A stretch of DNA of 64,000 nucleotides, taken from assembly GCF_024498075.1 (NCBI RefSeq), contig NZ_JANHOF010000025.1, positions 1-64,000 of the forward strand, in the 5' to 3' direction. The stretch comes from Paenibacillus mendelii (GTDB lineage Bacteria; Bacillota; Bacilli; Paenibacillales; Paenibacillaceae). Made by a program: the position numbers and the translations under genes. Numbering within the stretch: the first letter of the stretch is position 1; every line of letters starts with the position of its first letter. Of the stretch, positions 57,897 through 64,000 are shown in pieces. The notes below the pieces were generated by a model that made no database searches, had not been told where the DNA came from, and saw nothing but the letters and a program-made list of their open reading frames with translations.

Positions 57897-58637
57897 ATGA
57901 AGAACATCCGAATGATCGTCAGCTATGATGGGACGCGCTACAATGGCTTTCAGACGCAGCCCAGCGGCAATACGATTCAAGATATCCTTGAGTCTGCCAT
58001 TAAGGTGCTGACGAAAGAAGAGATTCGAATTATTGGTTCCGGTCGAACGGATGCGGGTGTCCATGCGCGCGGTCAAGTTCTTAACTTTCAGACGAATTCT
58101 CGAATTCCCGCTGAACGTTGGACACTAGCCATCAATGCACGCTTGCCTGAAGATATCGTTGTGCTTCGTACTGACGAGGTTTCAGCTGAGTTTCATTCCA
58201 GGCATTCAGCGAAGCGCAAGACCTACCAGTATACAATCGATACGAACCAATTTCCGGACGTGTTCACGCGGCGATATCGGGTTCATCATTACGCACCTCT
58301 GGATGTATCCGCGATGAGGGATGTGCTGGCTGCGCTGGTGGGGGAGCATGACTTTACATCGTTTGCTTCCCCGCAATCAACGCAGCCGAGTCATATCAGA
58401 ACAATTTATGAAGCTGAGCTTGTAGTGGGAGATGGCCGATTGGACATCTTTGTGACAGGCAATGGTTTCTTGTACAACATGGTTCGGATCATAGCCGGCA
58501 CAGCCATTTGGGTTGGCGAAGGGAAAATGGAGGCCAAGGATATTCCCGCTATTTTGGCGTCGAAAGACCGTACGAAAGCAGGTCCTACAGCTCCTCCACA
58601 GGGGCTAACCTTGCTGCATGTGGAATACCCGGAATAG
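57897..58637 (+). CDS. truA: tRNA pseudouridine synthase A
   Basis: A 246-residue enzyme that makes pseudouridine at positions 38-40 of tRNAs. The catalytic Asp is in GSGRTDAGVHARGQV (about 52). RNSFLYNMVRI-type TGNGFLYNMVRIIAGTAIWVG (in blocks) closes the active site. ATG 57897 follows gaaggagc. It lies right after rplQ; in Bacillus three ECF transporter genes stand between them. Confidence 0.95.
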   Translation: MKNIRMIVSYDGTRYNGFQTQPSGNTIQDILESAIKVLTKEEIRIIGSGRTDAGVHARGQVLNFQTNSRIPAERWTLAINARLPEDIVVLRTDEVSAEFHSRHSAKRKTYQYTIDTNQFPDVFTRRYRVHHYAPLDVSAMRDVLAALVGEHDFTSFASPQSTQPSHIRTIYEAELVVGDGRLDIFVTGNGFLYNMVRIIAGTAIWVGEGKMEAKDIPAILASKDRTKAGPTAPPQGLTLLHVEYPE

Positions 58638-58661
58638 TTGCTTATAATCCGAATAAACTGC

Positions 58662-58690
58662 TTGCACATAGGCGCTGTATATAGTAGAAT
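58662..58690 (+). promoter_or_regulatory. promoter of rplM-rpsI
   Basis: TTGCAC (58662-58667), a 17-base spacer and TAGAAT (58685-58690). The spacing is ideal, and a leader of about 150 bases follows. Confidence 0.7.
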
Positions 58691-58774
58691 ATAACTTGTG
58701 CTTTCTAAGTGGCTCTCCCACAGCCCCGACTTGGTTAGCCGATCGAAACATCCTAACAATTACGAATAAACCGA

Positions 58775-58850
58775 TGGAACGGCAACGTTTCTTCATACAT
58801 GAGAACGTGTATAACATGAACGGTTGTTACATGAATAAGGAGGATCATCC
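58775..58850 (+). promoter_or_regulatory. candidate L13 leader
   Basis: acgtt and aacgt pair around a 13-base loop at about 58784-58808, and aacggcaac may compete with the later aacggttgtt. L13 leaders are known before rplM in Bacillota, but I could not match the consensus with certainty. Confidence 0.35.
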
Positions 58851-59288
58851 ATGCGCACCACCTATATGGCTAAGCCAAATGAAGTTGAACGCAAATGGTA
58901 CGTCATCGATGCGGAAGGCAAAACGCTCGGCCGTCTGGCAAGTGAAGCAGCCAGCTTGATTCGCGGTAAACACAAGCCCGAATTTACTCCGCACGTGGAC
59001 ACAGGCGACTTCGTTGTCGTTGTCAATGCTGAGAAAATCGTTCTGACAGGCAAAAAGTTGCAAAACAAAATGTACTACCGTCACTCCCACTATCAAGGTG
59101 GTTTGAAAGTGACTTCCGCTCAAAACATGCTCAGTAAAACACCAGAAAGAGTTCTGGAACAAGCTATCCATGGCATGCTTCCTAAGAATCGCCTTGGCGA
59201 CAAAATGAAGCTTAAACTGAAAGTTTATGCCGGTTCGGAACACCCACATCAAGCTCAAAACCCAGAAGTTTATGAACTTCGCGGATAA
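58851..59288 (+). CDS. rplM: 50S ribosomal protein L13
   Basis: A 145-residue early-assembly protein. RKWYVIDAEGKTLGRLASEAASLIRGKHKPEFTPHVDTGDFVVVVNAEKI (in blocks) and YRHSHYQGGLK are diagnostic. ATG 58851 follows aaggaggatc. rpsI follows by 20 bases; the pair is conserved. Confidence 0.97.
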   Translation: MRTTYMAKPNEVERKWYVIDAEGKTLGRLASEAASLIRGKHKPEFTPHVDTGDFVVVVNAEKIVLTGKKLQNKMYYRHSHYQGGLKVTSAQNMLSKTPERVLEQAIHGMLPKNRLGDKMKLKLKVYAGSEHPHQAQNPEVYELRG

Positions 59289-59308
59289 TTGAAAGGGAGG
59301 ACAGTTTC

Positions 59309-59701
59309 ATGGCTCAAGTTCAATACTATGGAACCGGTCGTCGTAAACACTCTGTAGCACGCGTACGTCTCGTGCCGGGTGAAGGGCGAATCATTATTAA
59401 TAAACGTGACCTTAACGACTACTTTGGTCTCGAAACACTCAAGCTGATTGTGAAACAACCACTAACGTTGACTGAAACGGGTAGCAAGTACGACATCCTC
59501 GTTATCGCTCACGGTGGAGGCATCTCCGGTCAAGCCGGTGCAATCCGTCACGGTATTTCCCGTGCACTTCTCAAAGCCGACCCAGAATTCCGTCCGGCTC
59601 TGAAACGCGCTGGATTCTTGACTCGTGACCCACGTATGAAAGAACGTAAGAAATACGGCTTGAAAGCGGCACGCCGCGCGCCACAGTTCTCGAAACGTTA
59701 A
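59309..59701 (+). CDS. rpsI: 30S ribosomal protein S9
   Basis: A 130-residue protein whose C-terminal tail touches P-site tRNA. YYGTGRRKHSVARVRLVPGEG, GGGISGQAGAIRHGISRALL and the end RRAPQFSKR are conserved. The SD is gggagg. A strong terminator follows. Confidence 0.98.
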   Translation: MAQVQYYGTGRRKHSVARVRLVPGEGRIIINKRDLNDYFGLETLKLIVKQPLTLTETGSKYDILVIAHGGGISGQAGAIRHGISRALLKADPEFRPALKRAGFLTRDPRMKERKKYGLKAARRAPQFSKR

Positions 59702-59715
59702 TTTCTCAACATACA

Positions 59716-59750
59716 AACCCTTTTCTGCTCAGCAGAGAAGGGTTTTTTTG
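59716..59750 (+). terminator. terminator after rpsI
   Basis: A 13-14 base-pair stem (about 59716-59729 with 59731-59744; one G-U pair) ends in seven T. Confidence 0.9.
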
Positions 59751-59772
59751 TAATTTCATTGCAATTAGGTGA

Positions 59773-59801
59773 TTGAACAAAACGATCTCTCGACGTATAA
59801 T
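59773..59801 (+). promoter_or_regulatory. promoter of cysH-sat
   Basis: TTGAAC (59773-59778), a 17-base spacer and TATAAT (59796-59801). No S-box or T-box is visible before cysH, so regulation by sulfur supply would need a protein repressor. Confidence 0.75.
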
Positions 59802-59852
59802 ATAAAGTAGATCAAATTACTTGGAATTCACATAATGACGGAGGTACTTGCG

Positions 59853-60545
59853 ATGAACCTTTTCGAGAAGGAAGCGCTAGTGAAACAAAAAGCAGAGGAG
59901 CTTGAGGGTGCAACGCCTGAAGCGATCTTGCAGTATGCCATTGAAACCTTCCCTAACATCACGTTCGCATGCAGCTTTGGTGCGGAAGATGTTGTAATCG
60001 TTGATATGCTGCAGAAGATCAGTCCGAAGACAGATATATTCTACTTAGATACGGACTTTCATTTTAAAGAAACCTATGAAACACGCGATAAAATGATGGA
60101 GATCTACGGGATGAAGTTTGTTGAAGTTAAACCAGCTATGACCCCGGAGGAGCAAAACGAGCAGTTTGGACCGGAGCTTTGGAAAAGCGATGCCAACCAG
60201 TGCTGCAACATTCGTAAAGTAGAGCCGCTCACCCAAATTTTATCGAAGTATGATGCATGGATTACCGGGATTCGTCGTGATCAAGCGCCAACTCGCGCAA
60301 ACGCGAAGAAAATCGAGTATGACACGAAATTCGGACTCATTAAATTTAATCCCATTGCGAACTGGACTAGTGATGACGTATGGAGCTATATTAGAGAGAA
60401 CAATGTATACTATAATCCACTGCATGATAACAACTACCCAAGCATAGGCTGTGAGCAATGTACACGCCAAGTCATGCCGGGAGAAGATCCTCGTGCAGGC
60501 CGCTGGGCTGGGCAAGTGAAAACGGAATGTGGTTTGCATAAATAG
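59853..60545 (+). CDS. cysH: adenylyl-sulfate / phosphoadenylyl-sulfate reductase
   Basis: A 230-residue assimilatory reductase that turns APS or PAPS into sulfite with thioredoxin. SFGAEDVVIVDM is the pyrophosphatase-like P loop. Cys117-Cys118 (NQCCNIRKVEPL) and Cys200/Cys203 (GCEQC) form the 4Fe-4S cluster set typical of APS-using enzymes, and Cys226 in ECGLH is the catalytic thiol. No APS kinase is encoded near it, which favours APS as substrate; this is inferred. ATG 59853 follows ggaggt. sat follows 16 bases downstream. Confidence 0.93.
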   Translation: MNLFEKEALVKQKAEELEGATPEAILQYAIETFPNITFACSFGAEDVVIVDMLQKISPKTDIFYLDTDFHFKETYETRDKMMEIYGMKFVEVKPAMTPEEQNEQFGPELWKSDANQCCNIRKVEPLTQILSKYDAWITGIRRDQAPTRANAKKIEYDTKFGLIKFNPIANWTSDDVWSYIRENNVYYNPLHDNNYPSIGCEQCTRQVMPGEDPRAGRWAGQVKTECGLHK

Positions 60546-60561
60546 GAGGCTAAAGACGAAC

Positions 60562-61728
60562 ATGAGCAGCATACAGCCGCATGGCGGCGTATTAATTAAC
60601 CGAATTGCAACAGGAGCAGAACGCGAATCACTTCTGGCTGAGGCGGCATCATTCCCTTCCATTCTTGTTAATACGTGGACCATTTCAGATCTGGATCTGA
60701 TTGGCGTCGGAGCATTCTCACCATTGACTGGTTTTATGAACGAAGCTGATTATCATTCCGTTGTGGAACGTATGCGCCTGGCGGACGGTACCGTATGGAG
60801 CATACCCATTACACTGGCTGTTGAAGAAGATGCAGCATCAGAGCTTTCACCAGGACAGCAGGCGTCTCTCATCGGTGAAGACGGCATCATTTATGCCGTT
60901 ATTGATATCGAGAGCATTTATAAAGTGGATCAGAAACGGGAAGCCGTTCATATTTTCAAAACAGATGATGAAGAGCATCCCGGTGTGGCGAAGCTATTCG
61001 AGCGTCCTTCCACTTATGTGGGCGGCTCAATAACCGTATTGAATCGTCCGGTACCGGAGAAATTCAATGAGTTCTATTTTGACCCGGCTGAAACGCGCCG
61101 TATCTTTGCTGAGAAAGGCTGGAAGACGATCGTCGGTTTCCAGACCCGTAATCCCGTTCACCGGGCGCATGAATATATTCAGAAGTGTGCCATGGAGATT
61201 GTAGATGCTTTGTTCTTGAATCCGCTTGTCGGCGAGACCAAATCAGATGATGTACCTGCGAATGTGAGAATGAAAAGCTATATCGCGCTGCTCGAGAATT
61301 ATTATCCGGAAGACCGCGTGTTCCTTGGCGTATTCCCTGCGGCTATGCGTTATGCAGGCCCTCGTGAGGCGATATTCCACGCTATGGTACGCAAGAACTA
61401 TGGCTGTACGCATTTCATCGTTGGGCGCGATCATGCCGGCGTAGGTGACTACTACGGAACTTATGAAGCGCAGGATCTCTTGAAGTCCTTCCCAATCGAA
61501 GAGCTGGGCATCACGCCACTGTACTTCGAGCATAGCTTCTTCTGCACGAAGTGCGGCAACATGGCTTCGAGCAAAACCTGCCCGCATGACAAAGCCGATC
61601 ATTTGACACTGTCCGGAACGAAAGTTCGCGCCTTGCTGCGTGATGGCGTATGTCCGCCGCCTGAGTTTTCCCGTCCGGAAGTAGCAAAGATTCTGATCGA
61701 AGGCATGTCAGAGCAACCGGTGAGTTAA
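60562..61728 (+). CDS. sat: sulfate adenylyltransferase (ATP sulfurylase)
   Basis: A 388-residue enzyme that makes APS from sulfate and ATP. The active-site motifs QTRNPVHRAHEYI (about 199), GRDHAGVGDYYG (about 297) and FPAAMRYAGPREA are complete. A zinc-type knuckle CTKC...CPH is present near 332-346. The start ATG 60562 is 12 bases from ggaggc; this is long, yet the family start fits. Without a fused kinase domain, it is the simple bacterial or plant-like form. It acts right before CysH. Confidence 0.95.
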   Translation: MSSIQPHGGVLINRIATGAERESLLAEAASFPSILVNTWTISDLDLIGVGAFSPLTGFMNEADYHSVVERMRLADGTVWSIPITLAVEEDAASELSPGQQASLIGEDGIIYAVIDIESIYKVDQKREAVHIFKTDDEEHPGVAKLFERPSTYVGGSITVLNRPVPEKFNEFYFDPAETRRIFAEKGWKTIVGFQTRNPVHRAHEYIQKCAMEIVDALFLNPLVGETKSDDVPANVRMKSYIALLENYYPEDRVFLGVFPAAMRYAGPREAIFHAMVRKNYGCTHFIVGRDHAGVGDYYGTYEAQDLLKSFPIEELGITPLYFEHSFFCTKCGNMASSKTCPHDKADHLTLSGTKVRALLRDGVCPPPEFSRPEVAKILIEGMSEQPVS

Positions 61729-61839
61729 ACAAGCCTGTTTATTCGCATAACCGACCACCTCGTCCCATATGATGATAAAGAGCGCACTGGCCATGGAGGC
61801 TTGCGAATATTTATCGCTGTGGAATTGGGGTGGTTTTTT

Positions 61840-62619
61840 GTGAGGCGAGGATTACGTAAACGGGTGGTCGTCTGGATTACATATCGAGGCGTATTTAGAG
61901 TTGGTTTGGGTATGGCGGCTGTACTGTTGACGGTGTTTCTATTATCGCAGGATGTTCCATCGACGCGGACTTGGACCTATTGGACGCTTCCCCTATCGGG
62001 AAAGACGATTGCCATTGACGCGGGGCATGGGGGAGCGGACGGCGGTGCAGTAAGTAAGCAAGGAGCCATCGAGAAGGATCTCAATTTAGCCATTGCTTTA
62101 CAACTGCGCGATTATTTGCAGCAAGCAGGTGCCATCGTCGTGATGACGCGTGAAGGTGATTATGACCTTGCTCAGGAAGGAACTCGGAAGTTAAGTAAGA
62201 GGAAGACGGAGGATTTAGTGCAGCGGGTTCAATATGTGAAGGATCAGAACGCCCACCTATTTATCAGCATTCATATGAATAGCATTCCTTCGCCGCGCTG
62301 GTCGGGGGCCCAGACATTCTTCTATCCGAACCATCCGGATAATTCCATATTGGCTTCTTTCATTCAAGATGAGATTCGCAGAAACTTGGAAAATACAGAA
62401 CGGCTCGCAGCCAAAAAGAACGATGTTTACGTCCTGAAAGCGATGGAGAACATTCCGACGACATTAGTGGAAGTCGGATTCTTATCCAATCCTGGAGAAG
62501 CAGAGCAGCTGGTTGACTCTGACTATCAGAAGAAGGTGGCGGCATCCATATATCAAGGTATTCTCCGATACACCGCAGGGGAGAAATGGGGCGTGAAACC
62601 GGGCGAAGTCGGTAATTAA
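61840..62619 (+). CDS. cwlD: N-acetylmuramoyl-L-alanine amidase CwlD
   Basis: A 259-residue spore-cortex amidase that removes the peptide side chain to make muramic delta-lactam together with PdaA. One N-terminal hydrophobic segment (about 17-38) serves as signal or anchor. The amidase_3 zinc site is IDAGHGGADGGAV (His), GAIEKDLNLA (Glu) and ISIHMNS (His), and the catalytic Glu is in TTLVEVGFLSN. The start is GTG 61840, six bases after ggggtgg; the frame from TTG 61801 lacks SD spacing. It implies endospore formation. Sporulation sigma promoters were not recognised. Confidence 0.93.
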   Translation: MRRGLRKRVVVWITYRGVFRVGLGMAAVLLTVFLLSQDVPSTRTWTYWTLPLSGKTIAIDAGHGGADGGAVSKQGAIEKDLNLAIALQLRDYLQQAGAIVVMTREGDYDLAQEGTRKLSKRKTEDLVQRVQYVKDQNAHLFISIHMNSIPSPRWSGAQTFFYPNHPDNSILASFIQDEIRRNLENTERLAAKKNDVYVLKAMENIPTTLVEVGFLSNPGEAEQLVDSDYQKKVAASIYQGILRYTAGEKWGVKPGEVGN

Positions 62620-62648
62620 AGCAAGCGCTATTGGAGCTGCAGCATGTC

Positions 62649-62676
62649 TTGGATATGGGTCAATCTATGGTATACT
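62649..62676 (+). promoter_or_regulatory. candidate promoter of salA
   Basis: TTGGAT (62649-62654), a 16-base spacer and TATACT (62671-62676) lie in the 135-base gap between cwlD and salA. Confidence 0.5.
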
Positions 62677-62754
62677 ATACACAGTACATAACGGTGCAGC
62701 GACAATGTGTGACATTTCTCCGCTGCCTGCCATTGATAGAGGAGATGAACGACA

Positions 62755-63861
62755 ATGTTGACCCGTGAGGACGTATTAACGGCTGCTGAAGCAATTGTGG
62801 CCGATTATAATAAAACGGCGGATTCGACGATAACCTTCCGGGATATAGTCGTCAAGGAAGGGCAAGTAGCTATGACGATTGCGGGGGTACAAGAAGCAGC
62901 ACAGCCTTCATTCGAGGCTGCGCTTCGGCAGGTATTCACCGAATTGGGTATCGAGACCGTGCACTGCAGGTTCAGGCCCGCTGAAGGTCAAGCATCTGCC
63001 GCAGGCCATACTCAGCAGCCGCAAGGCGGAGGCGCTCAAGGAGAAGGCTCAGGAGGCGCTATACGCGGTCATGGAGCCGGACTGGAGGAACACCCTCTGC
63101 TAAGAGCCGGAAGCGGCGTCCAATTTATTGCTGTTGCCAGCGGTAAGGGTGGGGTGGGCAAATCGACTGTAACCGTCAATCTGGCGGTTGCCTTGGCTCG
63201 CAAGGGCAAGCGTGTCGGGATTATCGATGCAGACATATACGGCTTCAGTGTACCTGATATGATGGGTATTGAAGAGAGGCCGGAGGTCGTGAACGAACGA
63301 GTTATCCCCATTAAGAAATTTGGTGTTAGTGTCATGTCGATGGGCTTCTTCGTAGATGATAACGCTCCGATCGTGTGGCGTGGACCTATGCTGGGCAAGA
63401 TGCTGCGTAATTTTTTTGCGGAAATCGAATGGGGCGAGCTGGATTATCTGCTGCTTGATCTCCCGCCGGGCACAGGTGATATCGCGATGGACGTTCACCA
63501 GCTCATCCCGCAAAGTAAAGAGATCATCGTCACAACGCCGCATGCTACAGCGGCTTTCGTAGCCGCAAGAGCTGGTGCGATGGCCATTAAGACGGAGCAT
63601 GAAATTATCGGCGTTGTCGAGAATATGTCCTATTATGTATGCAGCAAGTGTGGTGAACCGGAATATATCTTCGGCCGGGGCGGCGGCGGTAAATTAGCCG
63701 AATCGTTAAACACGGAGATGCTGGCACAAATTCCGCTTGGTGCGCCGGACAATCATCCGTCGGAACCGGATTTTACGCCATCGGTATATAAAGCGGACCA
63801 TCCTGTGGGACGGATCTATCTGGATATGGCCGACAAAATCATCGCAAACTGCGGTGTATAA
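62755..63861 (+). CDS. salA: Mrp/NBP35 family P-loop ATPase, SalA
   Basis: A 368-residue cytoplasmic ATPase. An N-terminal MIP18-like domain (1-75) is followed by a Gly/Gln-rich linker (about 80-110) and the Mrp core with SGKGGVGKST (about 129-138), DADIYGFS (about 158) and LLLDLPPGTGD (about 235). Cys296 and Cys299 (CSKC) may hold an iron-sulfur cluster. In Bacillus SalA affects scoC and exoprotease expression, while in other bacteria Mrp carries Fe-S clusters; either role is possible. cwlD-salA-gerD is the Bacillus order, which fits here. Confidence 0.9.
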   Translation: MLTREDVLTAAEAIVADYNKTADSTITFRDIVVKEGQVAMTIAGVQEAAQPSFEAALRQVFTELGIETVHCRFRPAEGQASAAGHTQQPQGGGAQGEGSGGAIRGHGAGLEEHPLLRAGSGVQFIAVASGKGGVGKSTVTVNLAVALARKGKRVGIIDADIYGFSVPDMMGIEERPEVVNERVIPIKKFGVSVMSMGFFVDDNAPIVWRGPMLGKMLRNFFAEIEWGELDYLLLDLPPGTGDIAMDVHQLIPQSKEIIVTTPHATAAFVAARAGAMAIKTEHEIIGVVENMSYYVCSKCGEPEYIFGRGGGGKLAESLNTEMLAQIPLGAPDNHPSEPDFTPSVYKADHPVGRIYLDMADKIIANCGV

Positions 63862-63884
63862 AGAGGAATAGCGCATAAACAAAT

Positions 63885-63936
63885 AACCCGCTAGAAGTTG
63901 GCTTCCAGGATGCCGTAACTTCTAGCGGGTTTATTG
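63885..63936. terminator. terminator between salA and a convergent gene
   Basis: A perfect 15-base-pair stem (63885-63899 with 63917-63931) with a 17-base loop. The flanking T and A tracts are short, but it lies between two convergent genes. Confidence 0.75.
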
Positions 63937-63940
63937 ATGG

Positions 63941-64000
63941 TTATTCTCCTTCGCTCATACCCTCGGAATCCTCGCCGCCGCCTTCTTCTCCGCCACCGCC
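63941..64000 (-). CDS. C-terminal end of a minus-strand gene, probably gerD
   Basis: Reading leftward from the edge gives 19 codons, GGGGEEGGGEDSEGMSEGE, then TAA at 63943-63941. The Gly/Glu/Ser-rich tail resembles the C-terminus of the spore germination lipoprotein GerD, which follows salA in Bacillus. Only the tail is visible, so the name rests on synteny. Confidence 0.5.
   Translation of the reverse strand, partial: GGGGEEGGGEDSEGMSEGE

Noticed and set aside
59745..59852. S-box (SAM) riboswitch before cysH
   Set aside because: The gap is too short and lacks the conserved S-box helices.

Overview
The window is a housekeeping stretch of a Gram-positive, endospore-forming Bacillota chromosome, most likely Paenibacillus or a close relative. 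This rests on gene order (ctsR-mcsA-mcsB-clpC-radA-disA, sigH, the rpoBC and S10-spc-alpha clusters, cwlD-salA), the 5S rRNA sequence, strong AAGGAGG-type ribosome binding sites with many TTG and GTG starts, and sporulation genes (sigH, cwlD, a probable gerD end). No database search was possible; names come from recognised motifs and synteny.

Layout. 1-450: the 3' end of 23S rRNA, a structured spacer, 5S rRNA and terminators. 574-5417: accessory genes, namely a chemoreceptor-like protein and, on the minus strand, two tandem paralogous secreted stalk-domain proteins. 5600-10516: the CtsR heat-shock operon, with a clear promoter plus CtsR box and an unusual five-copy palindromic array between ctsR and mcsA. 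10648-16325: an IsdG-like haem monooxygenase, radA, disA, pssA, a minus-strand MazG-like gene and the PIN-TRAM protein YacL. 16396-24534: ispD, ispF and gltX, then a cysteine T-box leader, cysE-cysS-mrnC-rlmB-rae1, and sigH. 24917-36792: rpmG-secE-nusG, rplK-rplA, the L10 leader with rplJ-rplL, an RsmC-like methyltransferase and rpoB-rpoC. 37035-41788: rplGB-rpsL-rpsG-fusA-tuf. 42294-57725: the S10, spc and alpha ribosomal protein clusters with secY, adk, map, infA and rpoA. 57897-59701: truA and rplM-rpsI. 59853-64000: cysH-sat (sulfate assimilation), cwlD, salA and the end of a minus-strand gene that is probably gerD.

The genes mainly serve transcription and translation: RNA polymerase core subunits, the transcription factor NusG, both GTPase elongation factors, most ribosomal proteins, rRNA and tRNA modification, and Mini-III for 23S maturation. 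These are joined to proteostasis (CtsR, the McsA/McsB arginine kinase, ClpC), c-di-AMP signalling (DisA, RadA), protein export (SecE, SecY) and cysteine supply and charging. Visible regulation includes the CtsR operator, the T-box, the L10 attenuator, and candidate leader elements before rpsJ, rplO, rplK and rplM.

The signals most worth following are the palindromic array before mcsA (6204-6390), the 242-base structured gap inside the spc cluster (51209-51450), and an inverted repeat over the -35 and -10 of the rpoB promoter (29173-29207).
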